A DNA stretch of 51,490 bases from Candidatus Cloacimonetes bacterium 4572_55 (GCA_002084765.1 NBMB01000042.1:1-51490), one strand, 5' to 3'. Positions 25,396 through 33,403 are shown, numbered from the stretch's first letter. Notes: generated by a model not told the origin, from the letters alone. Made by a program: numbers and translations.

Positions 25396-25446
25396 GGATA
25401 GATGTGAGAAAATTTTGTAACGGAAAAAGCGAGAGGATTTTTATTT

Positions 25447-27045
25447 ATGCGTAGAAAAATTATCTTTTTTTTAATTTTGTTAATTACAGGGTGTCAAGCC
25501 GCGTCGAAGGAGAAGCAACCAAAAACAGGTCCGCTTATTTCGGTGAACCGCGACCAGATCAGCTATGAGGAATTTATGACCTCTTATCGTCTCACCCTGT
25601 CGCAAATGCCCGACCAGGCGGATCGGACAAGGATTAAGGAGGCTCTGACACAGCAATTGATCCAAGATAAGCTGCTTCTGCAAGAGGCGAAACGGCGCAA
25701 AGTAGATGAGAGCGATCATTATCGAGAGACGCTCTGGCTGTTCCGAACGCGTGATCTGGGAAATGCGTTGCGAGACACCATATTTAATATGAAATTTAAT
25801 ATCCGTCGAGATGAGATTCTGAATAAGCTTCCAAAGATCGAAAAACAGATCACGGTGCGGGAAATTGTCGTTGAGTCAAAGGCTCTGGCGGATTCGCTTC
25901 TCGGCGAACTGCAGACCGGGTCTGATTTTAGAGAATTGGCTCGGACATTTTCAATCTCGCCCACGTCCAAAGAAGGAGGGCTGGTCGGAGAGGTGCGACC
26001 CAGTGACCGCAATTTCCCCAAACTCTATATAAATGAGACAATGATGATGGAGGAGGGCGATATTTCGGAAACGATCGAGATCAACGGCGTGTTTGTGATT
26101 CTGAGAACCGACCGGGTTTATCCGCCGCCCGATCTGGAACGCCGCCGGGTGAGGTTGATCCGAGATCAGTTGGTCAAAGAGCGGCAGGCGACGTTTTATC
26201 GTACTTTGCGAGATTCCCTATTGGCGCAAACGCGTGTGGTCAATTATCCCGATAAATTGGATTCCGCCCATTCCTTGAGCGATACGGCAATCGTGGCTGT
26301 GGTGCATGAGGATAGGATCACGTACGGGCTGCTCAAGCGGTTTAAAAATTCGGATAAAAAGTGGTCATTTATTAAAGACAGCGTCAAAGCCAATAAAGAA
26401 GTATTGGACTCCATTTTAGAGTCAGCCCTTTTCCGGATGGAAGCGGAACGGCGCGGTTATGATAAAGAGCAGAATTTCGCCAAACGGCTCCACATCCAGC
26501 AGGAATACGCCCTGAAGCGAGGGTTGATTCAGGCTGTGACCGGGGATACGCATATACCCAACGAGGAAGTGCGGCGCTTTTACGACGAGCATATCGACAG
26601 CTATCAAGCGCATAAGCAAAGACTTTTGCGGCAGATCGTAGTACAGACCCGGTCAAGAGCGGATTCTCTCGCTGATCAGATCCAACAGGGCGACGACTTT
26701 GGTATTTTGGCGCAGCTCTATTCCATTGACGATAAAACCTCGGGTATGGGCGGAAATATGGGCTATGTAGGCAAAAAACAGCTTGATCCCGCGTTGGCTG
26801 ACGCGGCTTTCAGTCTGGAGATCAATCAGGTCGGAGGGGCGATCCAAACTGAACAAGGGTTTCATCTCCTGCAACCCCTCGCGGAACGGGAGACGCCTGA
26901 CGTCTCTTTTGAACAGGCGAGTCCAAAAATCCGACTGACGTTGAAAAATATGCAGGGTAATGAGAAGATGAAGGCGATTTCCAAAGAGTTGCGGGCCATC
27001 GCGGCTATTGAGATTAATGAGAAATTGATGGCGAAAATCGATTAG
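25447..27045 (+). CDS. Periplasmic peptidyl-prolyl isomerase lipoprotein with two parvulin domains
   Basis: 532 residues. The lipoprotein signal is IIFFLILLITGC. A SurA/PrsA-like N-terminal helical part follows (ISVNRDQISYEEFM, LIQDKLLLQEAKRR). Parvulin domain 1 lies near 130-225 (VREIVVESKALADSL, SDFRELARTFSISPTSKEGG). Parvulin domain 2 lies near 390-490 (RLLRQIVVQTRSRADSL, DDFGILAQLYSIDDKTSGMG, GGNMGYV). It would assist folding of outer-membrane and secreted proteins, fitting the many exported beta-rich proteins nearby. It stands divergent from metG. A 35-codon frame follows after 21 bp. Confidence 0.88.
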   Translation: MRRKIIFFLILLITGCQAASKEKQPKTGPLISVNRDQISYEEFMTSYRLTLSQMPDQADRTRIKEALTQQLIQDKLLLQEAKRRKVDESDHYRETLWLFRTRDLGNALRDTIFNMKFNIRRDEILNKLPKIEKQITVREIVVESKALADSLLGELQTGSDFRELARTFSISPTSKEGGLVGEVRPSDRNFPKLYINETMMMEEGDISETIEINGVFVILRTDRVYPPPDLERRRVRLIRDQLVKERQATFYRTLRDSLLAQTRVVNYPDKLDSAHSLSDTAIVAVVHEDRITYGLLKRFKNSDKKWSFIKDSVKANKEVLDSILESALFRMEAERRGYDKEQNFAKRLHIQQEYALKRGLIQAVTGDTHIPNEEVRRFYDEHIDSYQAHKQRLLRQIVVQTRSRADSLADQIQQGDDFGILAQLYSIDDKTSGMGGNMGYVGKKQLDPALADAAFSLEINQVGGAIQTEQGFHLLQPLAERETPDVSFEQASPKIRLTLKNMQGNEKMKAISKELRAIAAIEINEKLMAKID

Positions 27046-27066
27046 GAAATATGGGAGGAATAAAAA

Positions 27067-27174
27067 ATGAGGAGTAAAGAAGCCCAAGAAATATGGGATA
27101 TAATAAGTGAGATGGCGAAAAGATCCAATGAGATGGCGAAGAAGTCCGATGAGCGACGAGAAAAAATTGACTGA
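27067..27174 (+). CDS. Possible 35-residue helical peptide
   Basis: An ATG at 27067 has GGGAGGAATAAAAA just upstream. It encodes 35 residues, strongly charged and helical, with an imperfect internal repeat (EMAKRSN / EMAKKSD), and ends at TGA 27172-27174. It lies 21 bp after the parvulin gene, so it could be translated from the same message. A hairpin with a T-run follows at 27253-27275. No homologue is recognised; a remnant of a longer gene is possible. Confidence 0.4.
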   Translation: MRSKEAQEIWDIISEMAKRSNEMAKKSDERREKID

Positions 27175-27252
27175 TCATATTTGGAATGTCAAAGAACTAT
27201 TATTTATGGTGAGTGCCCCGCACCATTTCTCAAAAAATAATTTACAACACAT

Positions 27253-27275
27253 AAAAGGGTGACTACCCCTTTTTC
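27253..27275 (+). terminator. Rho-independent terminator after the parvulin gene
   Basis: AAAAGGG-TGACTA-CCCCTTTTT forms a short stem with a T-run on the plus strand, placed about 80 bp after the 35-codon frame. Confidence 0.6.
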
Positions 27276-27592
27276 AGAGTATTATCAAAAGAGTATTATC
27301 AAATAGGTCGCTTTTTCCTTGACATCAGGAAAGTATGGCTCTGGATAGAGCTTGTCAAGTATTTTCCCTTGCATGGCGGGATAAGAAGAGTATCTTAATT
27401 GCGGGGTTGCCCATTGGTTTTTTTTCAATTCGTAACGACGAGGGTGTAAAAAATATGTTCAAATTCAAAAATATAGAAAAGCTGAATAATCGTAAAAGAA
27501 CCGCATGAGAACACTAACAAATGCTGGATTTCTTCGGCACTATAATTTATTTATAAAATGACATTCATTTTTTTTATTCTATAACCTGCATT

Positions 27593-27656
27593 TCTTAATC
27601 TGCGATAATCTGCGTAATCTGCGGATCGATTTCCGTGATGACGAATAATCCAGAAT
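27593..27656 (-). repeat. Dispersed repeat, long copy, reverse orientation
   Basis: Read on the minus strand this is ATTATTCGTCATCACGGAAA, then TCGATCCGCAGATTACGCAG, then ATTATCGCAGATTAAGAAAT. The same roughly 60-bp string is found in the opposite orientation at 31780-31860, where one internal unit is duplicated. Confidence 0.88.
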
Positions 27657-27674
27657 AAATAGGAACAAACAATA

Positions 27675-28157
27675 ATGGAAAATAAAATATTGAATATAAA
27701 CGACCCAGCTCCTGATTTCCGCCTGCCGAATCAGGATAAAAAAGAGGTCGTCTTACCACATTTTCTCGGGAAATGGGTCGCGCTATATTTTTATCCAAAA
27801 GACCACACCCCTGGCTGTTCTATGGAGGCGGTCGATTTTACTGCGGCGGTCGATGAACTTACCCAAATGAATTGCGTCGTTATCGGCGTCAGTCCAGATT
27901 CGCCTGAAAGACATCGCAGTTTTATCGAAAAGAAAAAGCTCCGATTGACTTTTTTGAGCGATCCTGAACGCCACGTTTTAAAAAAATATGGTGTATGGCA
28001 ACGGAAAAAAAATTTTGGACGAGAATATTTCGGAACGGTTCGCTCTACTTTTTTGATTGATCCCGCAGGAAAAATTGCGTATATTTGGCGTAATGTCAGA
28101 GTCAAGGGACACGTCCAGGCGGTAAAGGAACGGCTGCAATCTTTAAGGGAAAATTGA
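27675..28157 (+). CDS. bcp: Peroxiredoxin, BCP/PrxQ type
   Basis: 160 residues with a thioredoxin fold. Peroxidatic Cys is in YFYPKDHTPGCSMEAVDF near residue 47. NDPAPDFRLPNQD and VVIGVSPDSPERHRSF are family motifs. The usual second Cys five residues after the first is replaced (CSMEA), so this is a 1-Cys-like form; another Cys lies at MNCVV near residue 72. It would reduce hydroperoxides in the cytoplasm using thioredoxin or another thiol. nadE follows after 48 bp in the same direction. Confidence 0.9.
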   Translation: MENKILNINDPAPDFRLPNQDKKEVVLPHFLGKWVALYFYPKDHTPGCSMEAVDFTAAVDELTQMNCVVIGVSPDSPERHRSFIEKKKLRLTFLSDPERHVLKKYGVWQRKKNFGREYFGTVRSTFLIDPAGKIAYIWRNVRVKGHVQAVKERLQSLREN

Positions 28158-28205
28158 TAATTGATCGCTAAAATTCTATAATTTCTATGATTAAGGACAT
28201 AAAAT

Positions 28206-29201
28206 ATGAATATGAAGCCATTTTCCACGGATATTTTGAGATTTGACAATCCCGAGGCAGTCTGTGAAAAAATTGAGGAAGAGATTCGGCGGATAGTTTT
28301 TAAGAAGTTGAAGCGGAAAGGCGCAGTTGTGGCGATTTCTGGAGGAATCGACTCCTCAGTATGCGCGGCATTGTGCCAGCGAGCTTTAGGATCGGAACGG
28401 GTGATTGGTCTGCTTCTACCGGAAAGGGATTCTGATCCTGACAGCGAGAAGTTGGCTCGCAAGTTGGCGGATCAATTGGAAATCGAGACGCGCACCGAGA
28501 TAATCACTGCGACGTTAGAGGGTTTTGGTTGCTATGCGCGACGGGATGAGGCGATTCGGATCATTTTCCCCGATTATCAGTCTGATTGGAAACATAAAGT
28601 TATCCTTCCGCAAAATCTTCTGGATAGCAATCGGATCAACATCTCTCATCTTGTAGTAGAAAATCCGGACGGCGAGCAGTTCAAAAAGCGGCTTCCTTTG
28701 AAGGCGTATCTACAGATTGTAGCGTCGGTTAATTTTAAGCAGCGCACTCGTAAAGTATTCGAGTATTATCATGCGGATCGGCTCAATCGCGTTGTTGTCG
28801 GGACGCCCAACCTTCTGGAGTATGATCAAGGATTTTTTGTGAAATTGGGGGACGGCGCGGCGGACATCAAGCCCATTGCCCATCTTTATAAGACCCAGGT
28901 CTATCAGTTGGGACAGTATATGGGATTGCCGGAAGATATCGTGGGACGCACGCCCACCACAGACACCTATTCTCTGCCTCAGACTCAGGAGGAGTTTTAT
29001 TTTGCCCTGCCTTACCGCGAGATGGATCTGATCCTCTATGCTTATAACCACAAAATATCGGCTGAGGAGGCGGGAAAAGTCTTGAATTTGACAGGGGATC
29101 AAGTCCGCAGGGTCTATCGAGACATGGTGCAAAAAAGACGCTCGACAGCTTATCTGCATAGCCCGCCTCTTCTGATCGAGGAGCCGCTCATCTCGCAGTG
29201 A
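28206..29201 (+). CDS. nadE: NAD(+) synthetase with internal insertion
   Basis: 331 residues, longer than the 245-275 of ammonia-dependent NadE. The P-loop pyrophosphatase motif is VVAISGGIDSSVCAAL near residue 40. VVVGTPNLLEYDQGFFVKLGDGAADIKPI and LYKTQVYQLGQYMGLP are the deamido-NAD and Mg-ATP segments. An extra stretch of about 60 residues sits between (GFGCYARRDEAIRIIF to LKAYLQIV). No glutaminase domain is attached, so ammonia or a separate amidotransferase would supply nitrogen. It makes NAD from deamido-NAD. Start ATG 28206 has AAGGAC eight bases before. It ends four bases from the convergent PLP enzyme gene. Confidence 0.85.
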   Translation: MNMKPFSTDILRFDNPEAVCEKIEEEIRRIVFKKLKRKGAVVAISGGIDSSVCAALCQRALGSERVIGLLLPERDSDPDSEKLARKLADQLEIETRTEIITATLEGFGCYARRDEAIRIIFPDYQSDWKHKVILPQNLLDSNRINISHLVVENPDGEQFKKRLPLKAYLQIVASVNFKQRTRKVFEYYHADRLNRVVVGTPNLLEYDQGFFVKLGDGAADIKPIAHLYKTQVYQLGQYMGLPEDIVGRTPTTDTYSLPQTQEEFYFALPYREMDLILYAYNHKISAEEAGKVLNLTGDQVRRVYRDMVQKRRSTAYLHSPPLLIEEPLISQ

Positions 29202-29205
29202 TCGC

Positions 29206-30666
29206 TTACAGCCCGACCAATCGATTAAATTCGATGATTCGTTGATCGATTTCGCCGACTTGATTCCGAATCGATTGCCAATAATCTGGGTAGTTATACC
29301 ATTGCGCGTCCAGCTCTTCCACGTCGCGCCCTTGCTGTTCGATCCATGTGAAATACTTCAGGTTATGGATACGTTTTCGATCATAATAGCTCAGTTCCAA
29401 CGTGTGATCGATCGTGACGGCTTGGAGATAGCGGTGATAATCTCGGACAGCCTGTTCCTTTTTGTATGCGCCTTCAGCGGCTTCCATCTCGGACAAGCGG
29501 CTCTGATACAGCTCTATGGAGTCCGTGAATACCGTGAAAATCACGTCGCGTTCGGTCAATTCATAATACTTGGCAAATTTGATCGACGCGATCAAGTTGC
29601 CAATCCCGGAAATGCCGATCAATGGGAGATTGGCAATATCGCTATCGGAAACTCCGGATTGCGCGAGATACTCCGTGCCAGCAGGTTCGTTAAACAGCCG
29701 GATCAATTTCATACAGAAATTGTCGTCCACGGCAACGACCATATCGGTATTACGCGCATTGTGGATCCACGGGACATGCTTGTCGCCAATCCCCTCGATG
29801 CGATGTCCTCCATAACCATTTTGCAACAGAGTCGGGCATTGCAACGCCTCAGCCGCGGCGATTTTAGCCTGTGGAAATCGCCGCTTCAGATAATCTCCGC
29901 AAGCCAATGTGCCAGCGGAACCGGTCGCAGAAACAAAACCGGCAAACCGATCCTTTTTATCTAATATCTGGTCTAAAACCGCGCCCATTGCCCTTCCGGT
30001 CACATGGTAGTGCCACAGATAATTCCCAAACTCCTCAAATTGATTGAAAATCACGATATCGTCTCGTGTGCGGCGCAGTTCCCAACATTTATCATATATC
30101 TCCTTCACATTCGACTCGCAACCGGGCGTGGCGATCACCTCTCCCGCTATCGTTTTCAGCCAATCGAAGCGCTCTTGGCTCATCTCCTCTGGCAGGATCG
30201 CTATGGATTCGCATCCCAACAGAGCTGAGTTGTACGCGCCGCCTCGGCAATAATTACCGGTCGAGGGCCAGACAGCCTTCTGAGACGCGGGATCAAATTG
30301 ACCAGTCGCCAAGCGTGGGGCAAGACAGCCGAAAGTCGCTCCCACTTTATGCGATCCAGTCGGGAACCATTTTCCAGTAAGAGCCAAAACTCGCGCCTTG
30401 ACGCCAGTGATCGCAGAAGGTATTTCGATAAAATTTACGGGACCAAACAGCCCCCCCCTTTCAACGGGCTCATTTCGCCAGGTAATTCGGAACAGGTTAA
30501 GCGGATTGACTTCCCACATCCCGACATTTTCCAATCGGGATCGGATCGATTCCGAAATAATTTCAGGATCAATCTGCTGTTGAAAGGTGGGAATAATGAT
30601 ATTTCGCTCTTGCGCTCGACGAATCACACGCGACAGTCGTTCTTTATTTGTTCTCAAATCAATCAT
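29206..30666 (-). CDS. PLP-dependent enzyme, fold type II (cysteine synthase/threonine synthase-like)
   Basis: 486 residues from ATG 30666; a longer TTG-started form to 30714 has no good ribosome site. The PLP Lys lies in LTGKWFPTGSHKVGATF near residue 100, in the Ser-His-Lys arrangement of fold type II. The substrate motif PSTGNYCRGGAYNSALLG and phosphate loop SATGSAGTLACG follow. It is longer than CysK (about 310), with an added C-terminal helical domain (DYHRYLQAVTIDH to the end). The reaction is a beta-elimination or replacement on an amino acid; substrate cannot be assigned. Convergent with nadE. Confidence 0.75.
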   Translation of the reverse strand: MIDLRTNKERLSRVIRRAQERNIIIPTFQQQIDPEIISESIRSRLENVGMWEVNPLNLFRITWRNEPVERGGLFGPVNFIEIPSAITGVKARVLALTGKWFPTGSHKVGATFGCLAPRLATGQFDPASQKAVWPSTGNYCRGGAYNSALLGCESIAILPEEMSQERFDWLKTIAGEVIATPGCESNVKEIYDKCWELRRTRDDIVIFNQFEEFGNYLWHYHVTGRAMGAVLDQILDKKDRFAGFVSATGSAGTLACGDYLKRRFPQAKIAAAEALQCPTLLQNGYGGHRIEGIGDKHVPWIHNARNTDMVVAVDDNFCMKLIRLFNEPAGTEYLAQSGVSDSDIANLPLIGISGIGNLIASIKFAKYYELTERDVIFTVFTDSIELYQSRLSEMEAAEGAYKKEQAVRDYHRYLQAVTIDHTLELSYYDRKRIHNLKYFTWIEQQGRDVEELDAQWYNYPDYWQSIRNQVGEIDQRIIEFNRLVGL

Positions 30667-30729
30667 ATTCGATTCCAAGTTCCCTATTCGATTATTTTCA
30701 TTTTTAAACGACAAGACACATAAAAACGA

Positions 30730-31398
30730 TCACTTCAGGATCAACACAACGCTCAAGATAGCGGTTGTCGCGGCTAACAAAGAGGCGCGTTTTTTCCACT
30801 TCCCTTTTGCTTTAGCGATTTTCTCCACCTCGGCATAACTTTCTTCCGTGATCTCATATTTTTTCCGTTCACTATCTCGCTGCTTACCTAACATATCATT
30901 TTGAATATTTTTTTCTGCGTTCAGCTGGCTCAAAAGGGTGATCTGTTTATCGTGCAACTGTCTTAGTTCATGATATTTCTGTCCCAAAAGCGCGTATTTT
31001 TTCTCGGTCTCTTCTAACTGTCCGAGTAAGTTGATGCAAGAATCCATACCCGATCCGCCCACCTTCAGTTGATGGTTCAGGCTGTCAATAAATTTTTTCA
31101 GCAATATATTTTGGTTGCTATAATGTTTTATTAGCTCATCTTGCAGAGGTTTTTCTACTTTAATCAAATGGATATAATTTCTTGCCAGCTTTTCGGGGAT
31201 AATAAACCCGACGTTTTGCTGAGAATCAATCGTCATCAGCGCGCTATCTCCATAAACTTTATCCATGATCAAAACGCTGTCAGGGTATGACGACTCAATG
31301 AGAACTGGCGAAGCGAGTTTATCAGTTTTCAGTAGGGTGCGCGTCGAATCGGGCTGCGCTATCGCTTTCTGCGGCAAGATACTTAGCGCGATTATCAA
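30730..31398 (-). CDS. Exported coiled-coil protein with C-terminal membrane helix
   Basis: 222 residues. The start is uncertain: TTG 31398 overlaps the upstream stop (TTGA), and the signal sequence (MIIALSILPQKAIAQ) looks slightly short. A signal peptide is followed by a Ser/Asp-rich stretch, a long coiled coil at about residues 85-190 (LLGQLEETEKKYALLGQKYHEL), a basic KAKGKWKKR segment and a final hydrophobic helix (ASLLAATTAILSVVLILK). No family is recognised. With the neighbour it forms a translationally coupled pair of periplasm-facing coiled-coil proteins, a layout seen in spanins but not diagnostic. Confidence 0.55.
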   Translation of the reverse strand: MIIALSILPQKAIAQPDSTRTLLKTDKLASPVLIESSYPDSVLIMDKVYGDSALMTIDSQQNVGFIIPEKLARNYIHLIKVEKPLQDELIKHYSNQNILLKKFIDSLNHQLKVGGSGMDSCINLLGQLEETEKKYALLGQKYHELRQLHDKQITLLSQLNAEKNIQNDMLGKQRDSERKKYEITEESYAEVEKIAKAKGKWKKRASLLAATTAILSVVLILK

Positions 31399-31715
31399 GC
31401 ATACGATGCAGTTGACGAAGGCTCCTTGATTGATTGCAAAAGTGGCTCGATCGACGCTTCCTTTTTTTTGATAATCAGGTGAACTGAATCCAGGTCGGCT
31501 CTGAACCGGGCGGCTTGCAGTTCGCTATATTCCAATTTTGCTTGAGTCTGGTCGATCTTCATGTTCAGCGAATCCACGATCCACTCTTTTTTATTTTTGA
31601 TCTGACGCAGTTCCTCGCTGTCGGACTTACCTGAATATCCGGCGTAATAGGAGGCTCCCGCGATTATGACGAGAGCCGCAATAAAGTATAAAAACGGTGC
31701 GGTTTTTATTTTCAT
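31395..31715 (-). CDS. Small membrane-anchored coiled-coil protein
   Basis: 106 residues. An N-terminal membrane helix (APFLYFIAALVIIAGASYYAGY) acts as signal anchor. A coiled coil of about 70 residues follows (SEELRQIKNKKEWIVDSLN to HLIIKKKEASIEPLL). It starts at ATG 31715 with AAGGAGTATCAATA upstream. The stop overlaps the start of the next gene by four bases. The topology equals that of an i-spanin or a division/envelope scaffold; no phage genes are near, so neither is asserted. Confidence 0.6.
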   Translation of the reverse strand: MKIKTAPFLYFIAALVIIAGASYYAGYSGKSDSEELRQIKNKKEWIVDSLNMKIDQTQAKLEYSELQAARFRADLDSVHLIIKKKEASIEPLLQSIKEPSSTASYA

Positions 31716-32128
31716 TATTGATACTCCTTATGGGGGTTAATGTGAAGGTCTATGTCGCCAAACCGCCTTAGCCTGGATTATTTGTCATCACGGAAATCGG
31801 TCCGCAGATTACGCAGATTATCGATCCGCAGATTACGCAGATTATCGCAGATTAAGAATGGATAATTAAAGAATTATATCTTTTTTGCCAAATTTTTTTC
31901 AGGAAAACGGAGCTTTTGCGCGCATTTCACTATATTCGCAACAGAGTCACAGAGAGCGCAGAGTCAGCCCAAATAAGGGTTTTGAAATTCTCATAAAAAC
32001 TGAGTTCTCTTGGAAATTTCGTTAAAAATCGAATCTAACCCATTAAATATCAAATATCTGAGACCTCTGGTTCCCCGAGAATTATGAATAATGCAGGTTA
32101 GTTTGATGGGGATCAAAAAAATCGGATT
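31716..32128. other. Intergenic region with long dispersed repeat
   Basis: No gene. It contains the forward long copy of the CCGCAGATTACGCAGATT repeat (31780-31860) and the ACAGAG-rich element (31938-31962). AATAATGCAGG near 32085 resembles the AATAATTCAGG found beside the other repeats. Confidence 0.6.
31780..31860 (+). repeat. Dispersed repeat, long copy with an internal duplication
   Basis: TTTGTCATCACGGAAATCGG, then TCCGCAGATTACGCAGATTA, then TCGATCCGCAGATTACGCAG, then ATTATCGCAGATTAAGAATG. It is the inverse of 27593-27656 with the core unit present twice. Confidence 0.9.
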
Positions 32129-32170
32129 AAAAATAGCGCCGTTTCACTTTTGCGAAACAGCGCTATTTTT
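32129..32170 (-). terminator. Terminator after tRNA-Arg
   Basis: AAAAATAGCGC-CGTTTC ... GAAACAGCGCTATTTTT forms a 16-bp stem with one mismatch. On the minus strand it starts seven bases after the tRNA CCA end and closes with a T-run. Confidence 0.85.
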
Positions 32171-32176
32171 GACTGA

Positions 32177-32253
32177 TGGCACGCCCGAAGGGATTCGAAC
32201 CCCCGACTTTCAGAACCGGAATCTGACGCTCTATCCAACTGAGCTACGGGCGT
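32177..32253 (-). tRNA. tRNA-Arg (anticodon CCG)
   Basis: 77 nt on the minus strand with acceptor pairs ACGCCCG/CGGGCGT. The D arm is GCTCAGTTGGATAGAGC, the anticodon stem TCAGA/TCTGA encloses loop TTCCGGT with anticodon CCG, and the T arm has loop TTCGAAT. CCA is encoded. It reads the CGG arginine codon. A terminator follows. Confidence 0.97.
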
Positions 32254-32282
32254 ACGCATCAAAAAAAAATCAAAAAAAAATA

Positions 32283-32372
32283 TTATTTTTTCTTATGGCG
32301 ATTTTTACGTAATCGTTTTTTGCGCTTATGCGTAGCAATTTTTCTTCGTTTTCGTTTTCGTCCGCAGGGCAC
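32283..32372 (-). CDS. AURKAIP1/COX24-type small ribosomal protein (29 aa)
   Basis: 29 residues, starting at GTG 32372 behind a perfect AGGAGGTGAT ribosome site and ending TAA 32283-32285. The sequence (MPCGRKRKRRKIATHKRKKR, then LRKNRHKKK) is almost wholly Lys/Arg and matches the COX24/AURKAIP1 C-terminal motif THKRKKRLRKNRHKKK found in Bacteroidota and related phyla, where it is a tiny small-subunit ribosomal protein. It is too short for routine gene calling. It lies between tRNA-Arg and HU on the same strand. Confidence 0.9.
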   Translation of the reverse strand: MPCGRKRKRRKIATHKRKKRLRKNRHKKK

Positions 32373-32729
32373 CTTATCACCTCCTGTTCCTAAAAAACTA
32401 TCTAAATCTATCTATTCAGGTAATTCGCACTTCGTTGATAGTTCATATAAACTGCAACTGAAGCCCAAGGTTGAGCAATTCCAACCGACCTGCTTGCAAG
32501 ATGAATTTAACAGATCCTTTTTTTGTTATCGATTATTCACATAGTCACAATTGACAACATAAGCACTCAATTCAAATTCGAACCGAGTGGGTGGATCTCC
32601 CAAAGCATACAAAAAATTCTGTATGCGCTTTATTACAAAATTAGCGAACGCCTGTCAACAATTATGTAACAGCTTCGCAAGCGCAATATATATAGGAGGA
32701 GGAAACAAGACAAGAAAAAAATTAATATT
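32373..32729. other. Intergenic region between HU and the small ribosomal protein
   Basis: No other gene is seen. A hairpin AAAGCATACA...TGTATGCGCTTT lies at 32604-32632, about 100 bp after the HU stop on the minus strand; it lacks a T-run. The leader of the 29-residue gene follows. Confidence 0.5.
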
Positions 32730-33014
32730 TTATGCTTGGGTAACAATTGCTTTGAAATCCTTAGACGCCTTGAATGTCGGCACCAATTTTGCCGGAACGT
32801 TCACGGTCGCTCCGGTTCTCGGATTTCTTGCAACTCTCGCTTTGCGCTGTTTTACTCGAAACGTCCCAAAGCCGCGAATTTCAATATGCTCCCATGGGTC
32901 TTGGCTTAATGCAATAATAATTGCTTTTATAAACTCATCGATAACCGTTGCGGTCTCTTTTTTTGTCAACCCGGTTTTGCCGGAAACTTTATCCACCAAA
33001 TCCGCCTTTGTCAC
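32730..33014 (-). CDS. HU/IHF-family DNA-binding protein
   Basis: 94 residues if started at GTG 33014, which has AAGGAGGATAGC directly upstream; the ATG at 33029 overlaps that ribosome site and is less likely. Features: helical body TKADLVDKVSGKTGLTKKE, the IEIRGFGTFRVKQRKAR strand, and the DNA-inserting arm RNPRTGATVNVPAKLVPTFKAS with Pro at its tip. It bends and compacts DNA as a dimer. A TTGACA promoter lies about 150 bp upstream at 33162-33190. Confidence 0.94.
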   Translation of the reverse strand: MTKADLVDKVSGKTGLTKKETATVIDEFIKAIIIALSQDPWEHIEIRGFGTFRVKQRKARVARNPRTGATVNVPAKLVPTFKASKDFKAIVTQA

Positions 33015-33161
33015 GCTATCCTCCTTCATATCGAGTTATGAGGCACCTTCTATACCCGGCATCCTATCCAAAAATATGTATCTATATGTAAAAAAACACA
33101 TTACACCTATCGGCTCACCTTTCAGGTTAAGTGAATTGTGTAACTTTCGTTGTGATAATAG

Positions 33162-33190
33162 ATTATTATAGGTCAAACTCAATTTGTCAA
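33162..33190 (-). promoter_or_regulatory. Sigma-70-like promoter upstream of HU
   Basis: On the minus strand TTGACA (33185-33190) is followed 17 bases later by AATAAT (33162-33167). TATAAT overlaps it at 33165-33170, with a shorter 14-base spacer. It points to the HU gene about 150 bp downstream. Confidence 0.6.
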
Positions 33191-33403
33191 GTGATTTTAC
33201 CAATCCAAGTTAAATCTGACAAGATAATTATCTCAGTGCCTATAAACCCTAAGGGTTTCACATATTAAGATACGTGGGATGATCCATTTTTCTAATCTGG
33301 CTTGAGTTACCGAGCATCACCGTTACCGATGTTGTCATCGAAGATAATGCCTATCATGGCATCTATTTTTGTGTCCTACGTTGACCAAGATGACGAATAA
33401 TTC

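Larger units (their letters stand above)
24952..25446. other. Divergent intergenic region with dispersed repeats
   Basis: This 495-bp gap between metG (minus) and the parvulin gene (plus) holds two copies of the CCGCAGATTACGCAGATT repeat (25031-25051 and 25261-25282). A CTGTG-rich stretch (25345-25382) is followed by AATAATTCAGG. There is no gene. Both flanking promoters must lie here, but no clear -35/-10 pair stands out. Confidence 0.6.
27175..27674. other. Intergenic region with terminator and repeats
   Basis: This 500-bp gap contains the AAAAGGG...CCCCTTTTT hairpin (27253-27275). It also has a 14-bp tandem duplication AGAGTATTATCAAA at about 27277-27304 and the reverse copy of the dispersed repeat (27593-27656). 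No gene is seen. Confidence 0.6.

Noticed and set aside
30452-30459. Run of eight C in the PLP enzyme gene as phase-variation site
   Set aside because: The gene is intact in this frame, and a metabolic enzyme is an unlikely phase-variable target.
30730-31715. Phage spanin pair
   Set aside because: Topology is similar, but no holin, endolysin or other phage genes are nearby, and the second protein is long with a C-terminal anchor.
27593-31860. IS or transposon bounded by inverted repeats
   Set aside because: The block contains only ordinary metabolic genes and no transposase; the repeats also occur elsewhere alone.
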